Positions 1 to 13,361 of a stretch of DNA of 64,000 nt are shown piece by piece. The first letter of the stretch is position 1; each line of letters starts with the position of its first letter. The DNA lies in contig OU452205.1 in assembly GCA_911728435.2 (NCBI GenBank), forward strand, positions 16,684,260 through 16,748,259. Direction: 5' to 3'. Origin of the DNA: Apoderus coryli. Lineage: Eukaryota; Arthropoda; Insecta; Coleoptera; Attelabidae. The translations under genes were made by a program, and so were the position numbers. Below the pieces are notes generated by a model. It had not been told where the DNA came from. It was given only the letters and a program-made list of their open reading frames with translations, and did not search any database.

Positions 1-227
1 AGTATGGCATGAGAATTTACGAAAATCAAATTTTTAGGATTGAAAAAACTATATAAGAAAAATGATATGTTTTGCCTCTACCAGTTACTTATAAGTCCAA
101 CTTCGTAATCTTAGAATATAATTAGAATAAAGTCGCGTAATAGCAGGGTAAATATACAAATAGTCCACAACAAAATTTACAGAACTTGTTTTGTTTTTGG
201 TTATCCCAGAATTGCTACATTGCGAAT

Positions 228-233
228 ATGTAA
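228..233 (+). promoter_or_regulatory. start-stop upstream ORF (ATG TAA) before the Gfrl start
   Basis: An ATG followed immediately by TAA lies 10 nt upstream of the predicted Gfrl start codon, in another frame. The ttatcccag at 201-209 is a plausible splice acceptor of a 5' UTR exon, so this minimal uORF would be in the mature leader. Start-stop elements can stall ribosomes; whether this one is used is inference. Confidence 0.3.
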
Positions 234-243
234 ATTACCCCAA

Positions 244-430
244 ATGGTGTGTGTTTTGGTAAAAGTGATACTACAGCTGATGCTAGTGTTAGTTATTATG
301 TCAAGGGCAATATTAGTTTTAACCAGTGAATACCCCGAAAGGGAATGTTGTGATCAGACGACGACGGAAAAACTACCGCAAACTACAACAACTACGACGG
401 CACATCCAGCTACATGGAATTATAGAGCAG
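244..430 (+). CDS. Gfrl: Gfrl coding exon 1: signal peptide
   Basis: Encodes residues 1-62 and the first base of codon 63. A long hydrophobic run after MVCVLVKV is a signal peptide, followed by a short acidic/Cys stretch and a Thr-rich run. The donor gcag|gtcagt leaves phase 1, which joins to exon 2 and recreates Gly63. The frame is open upstream to at least position 121, so the exon may begin near 210 with 5' UTR. Confidence 0.7.
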
Positions 431-3400
431 GTCAGTTAATTTTTGACATATTCGAAGTAGTAAAATTTCATTTGATATCCTAAACAAGATAGATAGACTA
501 CAGAGACATTAATTTAAGTTTTCCCAGGATCTATCACACAGTTGCCCATACATGAACACTTCGATTTACATATTTTTTATAATTTTAAAGATGACGCAAA
601 CACGGACTGGAACGTCAATTTGTGAATCAATGTTTTAAAAGAAATAATAAATGTTTATGACTGGAACACTTGTTTTGAGATGATGGGAAAAATAAAGTTG
701 TGTAACTATCCTGTTCTTATTAATAATATTCAAACATAAAACAAAATATTTAAGTAAGTTTTCTTTATTTGGGTTGTAGGTCGTAAACAATAAAACTCAG
801 TTTTAAATATCACTAACGTTTCGATCTATATTAGATCATCCTCAGAGTGCTGACTTCTTTTACATTGTAACAAAATTTTTTTTTTCTTTTTTGTGATTCA
901 CAAAATTCACTAATTGTTTGTTTGTGTTGGCCCAGAGTTTCAAGTTGTGGTATGCATCGTCACCATATTCTCGTTTGATGTTATTTAGAAAACCCATTGC
1001 TGTTGTCGAGTAGAACAATTCCCAAAAGTTATAATAATTTGCTAAGTTTTTTTGACCTTCTGTTAAATATTTAAGTAAGTTTTCTTTATTTGGGTTGTAG
1101 GTCGTAAACAATAAAACTCAGTTTTAAATATCACTAACGTTTCGATCTATATTAGATCATCCTCAGAGTGCTGACTTCTTTTACATTGTAACAAATTTTT
1201 TTTTTCTTTTTTGTGATTCACAAAATTCACTAATTGTTTGTTTGTGTTGGCCCAGAGTTTCAAGTTGTGGTATGCATCGTCACCATATTCTCGTTTGATG
1301 TTATTTAGAAAACCCATTGCTGTTGTCGAGTAGAACAATTCCCAAAAGTTATAATATTTTGCTAAGTTTTTTTGACCTTCTGTTAAATATTTAAGTAAGT
1401 TTTCTTTATTTGGGTTGTAGGTCGTAAACAATAAAACCTACAACCCAAATAAAGAAAACTTCCAAAATAAAACAAAATAGCCGAGTACATATTACAAATC
1501 TATTAAAAATACTATAAATTGATAATCTACTGCCACATGATGAGGGCGGGCTAAAACAATACTCACCGATAGTGGAATAACTCTATTCAACAATATATTA
1601 GACATAAGAAACACCTGAATATATTTAACTAAATAGTTCCACGGTTTCTAGGTGTGAAAGCATTTCTGCTGGAACTTGAAAACGGTATGAAGATATCAAA
1701 GAAAACAAAATTATACTGTAAGGATAAAACTGTGTAAACTATTGTCAGAGCATACAATAGGTCTAGGCTCTAATGCCTGTGGGAGAGCTAGACTCTCCGA
1801 TCACGTTCGCGCATCATCATCAAATTTGGTCCCGCTCATAAGCATTTCCGTAAAATATAAGTGTATATCCACTTGTCCACGAACTGAACTGACAATCAAA
1901 AACATCATATTCTTGATTGCATGACGATTCGCCATATATCATCCTATAAAACAGTGCTTTTCAAAGGAGCTAAAGCTTAACATGAAAATTATTCACATTC
2001 CAGATTATCTAGAAAGATGAATCTTAGGTTGTGTATTATGGGAGTTTAATACGCACAGTGTCTAATATCTTTTTGCCTTTGCACTTTTTGTTATGTTCTG
2101 TATGAGAATCGAAAACTTCATACTAATCTAGATGTAGTGAAAAGCTAACACGTGTAAGGAAAAAAAAAATTCTAATTTTTTTCTTGTGTTATTCACTCTG
2201 ATTATAGCATCGAACGTTCTTTCGTAATTTGCTTTTGAAATAAAAAAAAAATAACTAATTTTACTAGCGCTGCGATTTTATTATTAAACAACTGCAAAAA
2301 ACATGATAAAATTATTAGTAAATTAACAAAACGGATGATATTTTAAATGCAACAAGTCTTATTTATGTAGAAAATTAATTGTAAGCTCACGACAATTATT
2401 AAAATTTATGGTGGCAGGTATTGTTGTAGAATGTACCGGGTATTCCATTAAGGGTGGGCAGGTAGCATATCTCAGGAAATAATAGTAGTATGACAATGGG
2501 GAAAAAATTCTTTTAGGGAAATCGACCATGGAAAATCGCTGGAAATACTTTTTTAGTTCCTAGCTATACTGCTAGGGGGCGTAATAGATACAGTAATGCG
2601 AAAAATGCATTTTTATTGAAAATATCGCAATATAAGTTAAAAAAACAATACTACCGCAGTAATACTACTGAGATTCGGCATCCTTTTTCTGTATCACTTT
2701 CTATTTTTCGGCTTGAAATAAAGGCAGCAGGGAAGGACGAAATTTTACCTATGATAATGTATATAACTTTGGTTTGGCTTAACCCAATTTATCAATCTAA
2801 TTTTTGTTTAAGAACTGAAGCCTTGTTGATGAAGAAAAAAAATATTTCAAATCATAATTGTTTTTGGGGCTCGCTAGATGGCGCTATTGGCAACGCCTAA
2901 GGTTTTTTTTTTATTTTTCTTTAAAAACTTAAATAGAATGATACAAATATTTTATCAAAAATGAAAAGTAAATTGAATTTGCAACTAAAAAGTCCCAAAC
3001 CGCACATCAAAATTTTTATTCGTTTCAGAGTTATGGCCAAAAGAATGTTGTTCACCAAAATTCGTTGAGAAATCATGTATCTTTAATTTTCCGTAATCAA
3101 GAATGCCATGGGAAATAAAGATATAACAATGGGTTACTAATGAAAATAACAAAAGTTAACAATAATAATAACAAAACAATAACTAACTACCAACACAACA
3201 ACTTTCATAAATGTTCAAAATGACTCCCATTTTGCAAAATGCAGCTATCGGCTCTTTTTTAAAATACTAGCAACCGTGGCCTCAATTTCAGCTCGTGGAT
3301 GCGACGCCTCTCGAGTGGTTGGTGGTGTTTGGTAAACCATGTTTTTTATCCTTTCCCACAAGTAAATATCTAACACTGTCAAGTCCGCTGGCTGCATAAC

Positions 3401-6400
3401 CTGCGAAAATGGTTTAACTTAACCACTACCGGACTTTTCAGGGCAGCAGTCAACAAAGTAAGAATAACCATGTTAGTGTCCAACATCCGTAACGGATAGG
3501 CACCATAAGAAGAAGAAGTCAAGTCCGGGGATCTAGGTGGCCACAAAAATACGCTACCCCTTCCACTACAGCGATTTGGAGAAACGTTTAAAAAATTGCA
3601 CACCTGTTCAAAAAAATGCGCTGGGCATCCATCGGGTTCATACCACATGGACATCCGTGTGTTGAGTAGAATATCTTCTAAAAGGATTTGCAAATTAGTT
3701 CTTAAGAAATTGAGATACGATTCTCCATTCAGATGGCCATCAATTATAAATGGTCCGATAATTCTGCCGTCTACGATTCCACACCACACATTTACACTCC
3801 ATCTACTTTGATGGTCAACTTCCCGCATCCAATGAGGATTTGTTTGTGACCAATAATGCGTATTGTGTAAATTAACACCACCACAACTAAAAAAACTGGC
3901 TTCATCAGTCCATAAAATCTGTGAGAGAAATTGCGGGTATTCCATGTACATATCTCTCAGCTAATAACAAAAGTCTAGGCGCTTGTCAAAATCGGCATCT
4001 GAAAGTGCCTGTTGTAAAACCATACTGTAAGGATGCAGTTTAAAATATTTTAAAATCCGGAACGCTGAAGCGCGATTGATTCCTAAGTCTGAAGAAATGT
4101 CACTGACACTTACGTGAGGATTCGCTTCCACATACGCAAGAACGAACGTTTATAATATTATCTTCACTGCTAACTGGACGTCTTCTGAGCGGGACTGGAT
4201 AAACTCTTACACTTCCCGTTCCTCGTAAACGGACTGCTAACCGAGGGACAATTTTCTGGTATGGTGTCTTCGGTCAGGGTGTTTAACAGCATAATCGCGT
4301 TCCGCAACAGCTGCATTTTCAAAGCACTGGAAATATACGGCAAGCATATCGTACGCCTCTGCATTACTATAAGCCATTTGATGTCGATAACCAGAAACAC
4401 AAAAATTTGGAGTTCGTCTTTTTGTATTCTCAGCCCTTTTGTAATACAATTTCTAGTAAAAAACCGAAATAGTTTCACTGTAACGCTTTTTTAATATTTA
4501 TAAATTAAACTGTTTGACAACTTGTCAATGTTTATTTGTCTCTGTCGTTTTGTAGGTGTATTTTGTATATTATATAAGCACAATGCACCAAGTCTTCTTT
4601 TTTTGAAATATAATCATTTAATGATATCCGTTCCTTTTAAAAATGCAGTCATCTTGCGTTCGTTCTCAAAGCGAGACACGAGATTTCATGCTTACGCATT
4701 TGTTGAGAATAGGTTACTGACATCATGTGTTCCTAAACTCAAAAATTGCACGGATTTATATTTGGAGACCTGGGTGAGCAAGCAACTTGGCCTGCTCTTC
4801 TTATCCAATACAGTTATTGTGTAAAGCGCCGGACAACCTTTATGTAGAAACCATAGGTTTGGTCGCATATGTAATGAAATGTCTTCAAGCAAAACAGATA
4901 AAGTATTTTCCAGAAAATTAAAGTAGTAGATTCCATTTAGGCATTAGGCAATTGCATAGGGACTTGTAGATAGTTTTGAAGAATATCTATCCAAACATCA
5001 TGCTAAATTTATCCAAATGTCTTATCTCCCTTTTTACTTTTTACATGAGGAATATCAACAACATAATAAATGTGATGAGCGTTATGCAATTTCAAATAGA
5101 TTTAAATCGCACACAGCCATGTCTCTAGAGTGCCTCTTTAGTCAAGAATAGTCTGAAGTGTTTGATTCTCATACTAAAAATAACAAAAACATTGCTCGTA
5201 TTTAACTCTCAAACACAACCTAAGTTTTTTAGGTAGGCTGGAATTTGCAAAAGTTCTTTTGGATAAGATAATAGACATCCCTAGAATCTGCTGTCTTTGC
5301 TCTTCAGTCCTGTCAGAAACGTGTAAAATATGAATCACTAACTAATATACCGTTTCAGAGGCACAATTATTATCTTCAATATGCTGCTATTCTCATGCGT
5401 AAACATCAAAAAGGGACATTTGAACTTGTACTACGTGCTGCGATGGATACCATATGCGCCCATATTAAATTATTATGTTTCCTAAAATGAAGTTTAAATA
5501 AATTCTTCTTCTTGTTCGAACAAATGTACCTACTATAAAATTAGAAAAATTTTTAACGAAAACCTATTTTTCTTTTCAACTGAAAATTACTTATTATGGT
5601 TTTTAACTTCAGCAACCTACCAGTACATTTTTCCAAAGCATTAGTAAATAATTGCGTGTTGGCTTTTGTGCCTCGACTTTCAAGTACACCAGATAAAAAA
5701 TAAAACATCTAATGTGACTTTTCCTATACATGTATGAAACTAAACTGATGGAATAATCGATAAAATGAATGAAAAATGCAAAACAATTTTTCTAAATCAT
5801 GCTATAGTCGAGCGTTTCTCTAAAAGCTGCTATTTATTATAAGTAAACACGAAATATTTCACTTTATGTTTATGACATGTTTCCTTCAGCTCGTATTCCA
5901 ATTGGCAGGACGATTACTTATTCATTCAAAGCCTAGACTAGAATAAAACTAAAATGCTTACGAAACAAGTTACTCACTTACCTCCTCTATAGTTATTATC
6001 TCCAATTATGTATTATTTTACCGGGTGTCCCACCGGGAAGGAATTCAATCGATTATGGAGAAACTACAATGTGGAATAATCTGAAAATCTGGTGTAGTAC
6101 TTCTGTCGACGGAACCAATTCGGCTAAAATGTTTCAAGAATCTAGTACTTCCGGTTATACCGGAAATGGGTGGCAACTTCCTTATTTCAAATACGACCCT
6201 ACATAAATTATATATTTTTTTTATTCTCCTTGTAATTCTAAACATATTTCATGCATAATGTGTTATACCTATGGCGAGCGGTTTTCGAAATATTTGATAT
6301 TTTATGTCAAAAATGACGTTTTCAGAATAAATAATAATAACAATTTTTTATTATAATATGGAACCTTTAATAATTTAATTTGTTAGAATATCCTAGGAGA

Positions 6401-9400
6401 TGTAGACCTATTTTAGGCGCCTACGTATATTTTTTTAGTAAATATTAATACAGGGTATTTGAAAAATAGGGTAAAAAATCAACTTGAAAAAAGTGTCGAA
6501 ATTCAAAATTTTTAAGTTACAACATTTTATATTTTTTTTTTATTTTTTTTGCATCAAAAATAAGGGCAAGTTAATGAAAGGATAACTATCCCAAAAACTG
6601 ATAGTTTTCAAAATATTGAAAATTTTACATTTTTCTATTACAATAGTGATATGAACTTGAAATTTAATTCATATTAGTTGGCCATGATGGCAAATAAATA
6701 TGACACTTGTCAAAAATAATTAACAATTATACGCCCCGCCATGATTATTACTACTAATTATTATCTACAATTTGTCATAATTGTTGATTATGTGTGTGTC
6801 ATATTTATTTGTTTTCTAAAGCCATCATGGCTATCTAAAATTAATTAAATTTCAAATTCATATCAATATTGATAGAAAAATGTACAATTGTCAATATTTT
6901 GAAAACTATCAGTTTTTGGGATAGGCATCCTTTCATAGCTTTCCCTTATTTTTGATGCAAAAAAAATAGAAAAAATATAAAATGGGGGGTTGCCATTTAA
7001 AAATTTTGAATTTTGACACATTTTTCAATTTGATTTTTTACCCGTTTTTTCAAATACTCTGTATTAATATTTACTAAAAAAATATACGTAGGCGCCTAAA
7101 ATAGGTCTACATCTCTAAATTAAATTATTAAAGCTTCCACATAATAAAAAATTGTTATTATTCTATATTCTGAAAACGTAATTTTTGCCATAAAATATCA
7201 AATATTTCGAAAACGGCTGGCGATAAGTATAACACATTATGCATAAAATATGTTTAGAATTCCAAGGAGCATCCAAAAAAAGTAAAATTTATATAGGGTC
7301 GTAAATAAGGAAGTTGATACTCATTTCCGGTGTAACCGGAAGTACTAGCTTCTTGAAAACATTTTAGCGCAATTGGTCCCATTGACCTACGTACTACACC
7401 TGATTTTCAAATTGCTCCACACTGTAGTTTCTCCATAATCGATCGAATCCCTTCCCGGTGGAACACCCGGTATATTATAGTATCGTCAATGGAACAATAT
7501 CCTTTCTTCTACAGAAGTTAAATACATCTTGTGAAGCTTTATAAATATGACACACTAGAACATATTTTTAAGGATTGCAGTCCAAACAAAACTCGAGGAC
7601 GTCTTGTCGCCGGCGCCGCTTTCAGACTCGTCTAGCAGCGAGTTAATTAAAAACATATTTAAAAAATAATTCCAAAAATTTAATAATAGTTACTATAAAT
7701 AAAATCTATCATATGCTATAACATATTCTCATATTTGTGGCACTTCCGGTTATACCGGAAGTTAATACCAACCTATTTCAAAAGGAAAAACGTATTTCTA
7801 ATCATATCTTTGGATTCCTTATCTGTGTTGCAGTATTTTGTCTTAACACATCTTCAACTGTTTTTGAATAAATAATTTATTTGTTTTTTTTTTATTCAAA
7901 ACAGCTCTCCGGAAAATATTCCCCATTGCGTCACCTAAACAGACTCTTGAAATTTTGGGGGTAATTGGAGTATATTTTAGGAAAATGAATTCTTTTGACA
8001 GATTGGCCCACAAGGTGCACGCAAACTTCTGTAAATCTGATCTAGTAATACAAATTGTCTCGTTGCCACCTAATTAAAGTATATCGAAATAATCCAATTT
8101 TTCCAGAAACTTATTTAGGTATAGGAACATGGCATATATTTTGAAAGAAAATTTAATTTTCTCTCAGATTATCCATCAATCAATTATTTTGACAGACAGA
8201 CCCATAAAGTTACAGGGTAGTCGCAAGATACTGTAGTGTGATCTACGAATAAAAATAGGCATAAGTCAATTTTTTCAAATTGAACACCATATTATTTGAG
8301 AAAATTCACTTATGCCTATTTTTATTAGTAGATCACACTACAGTACTTTGCGACCACCCTGTAATCTTATGTGCCAATATGTCATGATAATTGATTTTTC
8401 GTCAACTATCATCAAAGTTTCAAGGATCTGTCTACTCAGGTGACGAAATGGCGAATATTTTCCGGATACCTGTTTTGGGCCAAAAAATTCAAAATAAATC
8501 ATTTATTCAAAAACAGTGTTAAGACAAATAAATAAAACATGCAAAAAATATACACTGGTGGTCGTTTTTTAAGACATTAAACAAACATAAATTAACGGGA
8601 CAAAGTAAAAATTATTGTACAGTCAAAAATCAATTTCAAAGGTGGCAAGGCAAAGACTGACCAAATCCAAATAGACAAGGCAGCACTACAGGATGATGGA
8701 TTAAAGGAGAAAAAGCGTTCTGACTCCTTCAGATGTATGAATGATTCGAAGAAGTTGAAAGGTTTAAACGTTTAAACGCACGATGTAATCCTTCCAACCT
8801 TTAACGCTTTAGAAAAGTCTGAGTGCACGACGACTTCCACTTGTTCTCGGAAAATGTCAGAACCAATTAAAAACTGTATCATGTATAAATGTATACCAAC
8901 AATAACAAAGTATGTGCTTATTTCTGATATACTTATAATCGCTATAATACTGTAAACATTTATGTTCTGTAGTTGCCTCTTCGTGATACTCGTAGCGATT
9001 ATAGAAATTCCAGAAAGATTTTGAACGCCACTCAAAAAAGTCACACTGTATATTATTGTTGACCCTTGGTTAAGTGAGAGTTGTGACATAAATCTTCAAA
9101 AAATATTTTTCCACCAGAATGACGGCACTAAAGCTACGTAAATCATCCGACTCCAAAAGCCCACTCTCCGGTAGAGAAAGGGGCATTTATAAATCATTGC
9201 GTACTATTGATTTTTAACTAATATTAAAAATTCGGCATTGATATTAAATTATATTTTATGTAGTTGACGTTTTATTCCTAATTTTGTTACAGGTGGTGAT
9301 CCAAACTCAGCACTTGCAATTTTAAATTGTCTACTAGCCAGGCAATTGTGTTTTGAGGATGCTTCTTGTGCAGCTATCTTAGAAATTATTCCACGAGTTT

Positions 9401-12400
9401 GCGGCTTGGAGTTCGGTAGAGCTAATTTAAAACTAGTCATTTATACTATCAGTTAATTAATTACTTTCATTTCAGTTGCATGTTCAACGGTTACCGTTAC
9501 AAAATGCCAAGCAGCTCTGCGTACTTTGCAGGCATTCCCATTTTTTAAACCGACATGTTTATGTAGAGAACCACATGTAGATCCCGAGTGTAACTCGTTT
9601 AGGGATTTTCTGTTTGATCATCCGTGTATGTTCGTGTCTAACAAAGGTAATTTTTATTTTGTACACTGAAATATTATTCATAACAAATTGATTTTCTTTG
9701 ATTTTCTGTTTTCTGATTTCAGAAAAGGATCCTTATCCGGTAGATGCATTACCGACATGTACTCATGCTTACCAAGTATGCCAACAGGAACATAAATGTA
9801 TTAGATTATATGAGAACTTTAAAAGCAACTGTAAAGTTCGAGATAATAAATGTCGGATGGAGGACAAGTAAGTATACCCTGTTTTTTTTTCAATATGAAT
9901 TTTACTCGCAAAAGAATATCCTAAATAGTGTCTACTAGATACTGTGGCTCATACCTATTCATATTTCACCCAGCAGCTCAATCATCCGCTGAGCTTTCTT
10001 TTAGACTCGCTGCTAGAAGGATTACTCCACGACCCAAGAATAGAAGCAATCCGTATCACTATAGGAATCATGCGATTTTTACTGCCGGTCAAAAAGTCCA
10101 AATAAAGCACTTTATTTTATTAACAAACATTTTATCCGGTGTTGTAACTTACACAGAATGTAGACAATAACTTTATACACACTTATCACTACTAGTTTTG
10201 TAAAAAAAAAAACTGATTAATTAAGCTCAATAAGCACTGATTTAATTAGACCGCGTGTTACAAATGTTATATTGTAAACACAAACAATAGACTTGAATTC
10301 GACGTTGCCAAATATACTTTTTCATGGCTTGTCCAAAGAAGAATAATAATAATAATACGTTTATATTTCTAAGAAAAACATTACATAATTCAATTCTGGG
10401 ACAATGACAAAATTATTATTGGAATTAAAAGGCCTTAATTTTCAGCCTCTCAACTAAGTTGAGTGGTGTTGAAGCCTAAAAAACAAAAACTTAGTAAAAC
10501 ACTGTATTAAAGGTAATAGTTAATAAACAACACCAAACTACACACTAGACAGTACAATAATAGGCTGCACTATAATATTAATAATAAATTAGGACAGAGA
10601 AATAAAATATTCAAAGAGACTAAATACTATCTAGTAATTTATACTTCAATTCAAATTTCAACATCTTTAAACTTTGGGAGAAGTCCTTATTCACAAATCG
10701 GTTAACCATCGTTGACGCATTATAGAAAAACGATCTCTTAAATAATTGTTTTTTATGAGCTGGTTAGTAGACTTTTGCGTCTAATGTTCAAATTATGGAT
10801 ATCAGTCCGTTTTTTATATTTGATGATCATAATATAATAAAAGCATATTGCATGGAGAATGAGTCTGCTATGCATATTTATCCAACCCGCCTCCTTAAGC
10901 TTGTGACATATTCGTTGTCTCCTTCTAACACCAAAGATCGCAGACGCGAGTTCTGCAATTTTTGAACACTCCTGTTATGAATACTATTAAGACAAGGACC
11001 GTAGATGCTGTCACAATAGTTTAAATGCGACAAGACAAGAGCATCACACATTTGAAGTTTCACCGGTACACTCAAGGAATATGGATATGGGTATATCTGT
11101 TTTAATATGCTATATCCAATCTTGCGTTTTGAAGTTATATGATTCTTGAATCGCAGCTTACGATCAAGAATAAGTCCTAAATTTCTTGCCGAATCTTGGT
11201 ATTCCAAAATATCCCCATTGAGTTCAACGGTATTTTGCTAAATCTGATTCCGAACATTGTCACCACAAAACAACATCCAGACGGTCTTACTTGTATTCAG
11301 TTTCAGCATGTGATCACTTGATATCTTTTGTATCGTTTTGAGGTCTCTATTAATACATCTACATGTAACCATTTAGTCTTAAGTGTGTGTACATACATTA
11401 ATACTACCTAATGATGTCCCCATATCTGATAAAAAAAAGGTTCAAAAAGCTATTGAGGAACATTTCTTTTATTTATTTTTTTCAAAACTTTGACTCCCTG
11501 TATATCGAAAACAATTATTATTAATAATAATTAATTATCAATTATACGAGAATAATATTGCTGCTAACTGAGTAAATCAAAAATATTATATTATATTATT
11601 ATGTGACACGTATCTACAATTTCAATTAATAATCAAAATAATATGTTACTGTAAGAAAAAAGTTGGTTTTTCTCCTTTAAAACTCTAACGGGTACAGAAA
11701 TTTAGCTGTAATGGTACGAAAAAATTTATTTTTCAAAAAAACCAAACATCACATAATATGTTTGTGTAAAAACAAACTTAAAAATAAATTTAATAATACT
11801 TTAGCAATAATTAGTATTTTTGTTATAAACACAATACGGTGGTTCATTTTTTACACCATGTACAATACCATTTTTATTTGCTATGGTAACTCTGAAAGCA
11901 AGTATTTAAATTTCCCAAACAAAGGGGAATATTGCAAATACCACATTGTCAGTTGGTTCAAATATCATTATTTTTAGGTAGCATTTTGTCTATCGATGTT
12001 ATCTATAATATCAAACAGGTTATCTGGGTCTAACGAATTCATATAATATTGGTCATGGTGCCTTGCATCCATTGCTTTTGAAGGAGAACGTACATTTTCT
12101 ACACGCGGAACGACAGGAGACTGTTAGGGCTAGTTCTACGTGCAGATTTAGTAAAATAAATAATTGCTTACCTTTAATAATATCCAGGGATTACTTTAAA
12201 GATTTTTTTTGCAATAGTTTGAATAGAAACTAATATTTCGATAGCAATATAAAGGCGTCAAAATGATTGTTAACAAGAAGACGCTTTTATATCAAATATC
12301 TGAATAACTGAAACACAAAAGTGGCTCGTTTGGTAGAGGTAGTTCGTCGCTATGTACCAAATAAGTCAATTTCATGTACGGAACGTTAAATAAACGGGCG

Positions 12401-13320
12401 TACCTTTACGCTAGAAGTTTTTATTTTGGTAGTTTAAATTTTATTCCACCGTCCTTCAGATGTCCTTCAGCTACTGTATCGCTAGACTGTACAATGCCAC
12501 ACCGACTGAGCTTAAGTCTAGCAAGATGTCAGAACTCAAAAAGAGTATGTTTACGTTATTATTTGAAAATCAGGCTGAGTAATGGTTTTGCGGAGATACT
12601 TCGGGTTCGCCATTCATATATTTGTAGTTGCTTTTATTTCGATGCTAAATATGAAGATAGGAGTATAAGAATTATATATACCATTGTTTGTTGTTATTGA
12701 TGATGTTATTACTATAGTTATCTGTTTTATGTTTTATTTTTTTATTTCGAGTCTTAATTTATAAATGTGTGAATATTGCTAGGGCTCAAGAATATTTTGT
12801 TAAAAAAATGTTTATGTAAGGTAAAATAGCAGGGTAACGTGGTAGAGCACCAGTATGGTGAACTTCCCCTGATTTCTCAAACAGTTGTATGTTAAATAAG
12901 TAATAAATATTGTTTCTATTAATATGTTATATATATATATATATCACAGAATTTATCGACCGTACTCGTAATAAAATGACTAACTATGTCGGGCTAATCG
13001 GTCTGTTATGAATCAATTAAAACTCATTTATCTTGACACCTCTATATTTCGCCAATACATTCGTGGCTTCTTCAGGAGGAAAAGCTAACAATGAATTCAA
13101 TGAATCAACTTATGTCATACAGTAATCAAATAAAAACAAACAACTCTAATGTAAGTCTTTTGTTTTTATTTGATTACTGTATGACATAAGTTGATTCATT
13201 GAATTCATTGTTAGCTTTTCCTCCTGAAGAAGCCACGAATGTATTGGCGAAATATAGAGGTGTCAAGATAAATGAGTTTTAATTGATTCATAACAGACCG
13301 ATTAGCCCGACATAGTTAGT

Positions 13321-13361
<41 letters not shown>

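Larger units (their letters stand above)
745..1461 (-). mobile_element. tandem Penelope-like (PLE) terminal units with hammerhead motif
   Basis: A unit of about 320 bp is present twice in direct orientation (about 745-1065 and 1066-1386), followed by about 50 bp of a third copy and a short inverted copy of the same edge (1436-1461). On the minus strand each unit has a hammerhead motif followed by the start of an ORF (MFTTYNPNKENLLKYL...) of about 80 codons; the two copies differ at few sites. Established knowledge: Penelope-like retroelements carry hammerhead motifs in terminal repeats that can be tandem. The ORF lacks an RT domain, so assignment to PLE is inference from arrangement and the ribozyme. 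The region is in Gfrl intron 1. Confidence 0.5.
12972..13326. mobile_element. foldback with a hammerhead motif in each arm
   Basis: Near-perfect inverted repeat: arms 12972-13140 and 13159-13326 (about 168 bp) around an 18-bp spacer. Each arm contains one copy of the hammerhead core, pointing outward from the centre. A TA repeat (13325-13358) follows directly. The structure resembles two terminal units of a ribozyme-bearing retroelement joined tail to tail. Confidence 0.65.

Noticed and set aside
220..243. Upstream TTG/in-frame extension of Gfrl exon 1
   Set aside because: The frame is open, but the ATG at 244 starts a proper signal peptide; a non-ATG start is not needed.
8772..9089. 105-codon minus-strand frame
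   Set aside because: No recognisable domain, splice context or repeat relation; likely chance.
12830..12870. tRNA-like agggtaacgtggtagagcac
   Set aside because: Only a loose A-box resemblance, no B-box and no cloverleaf.
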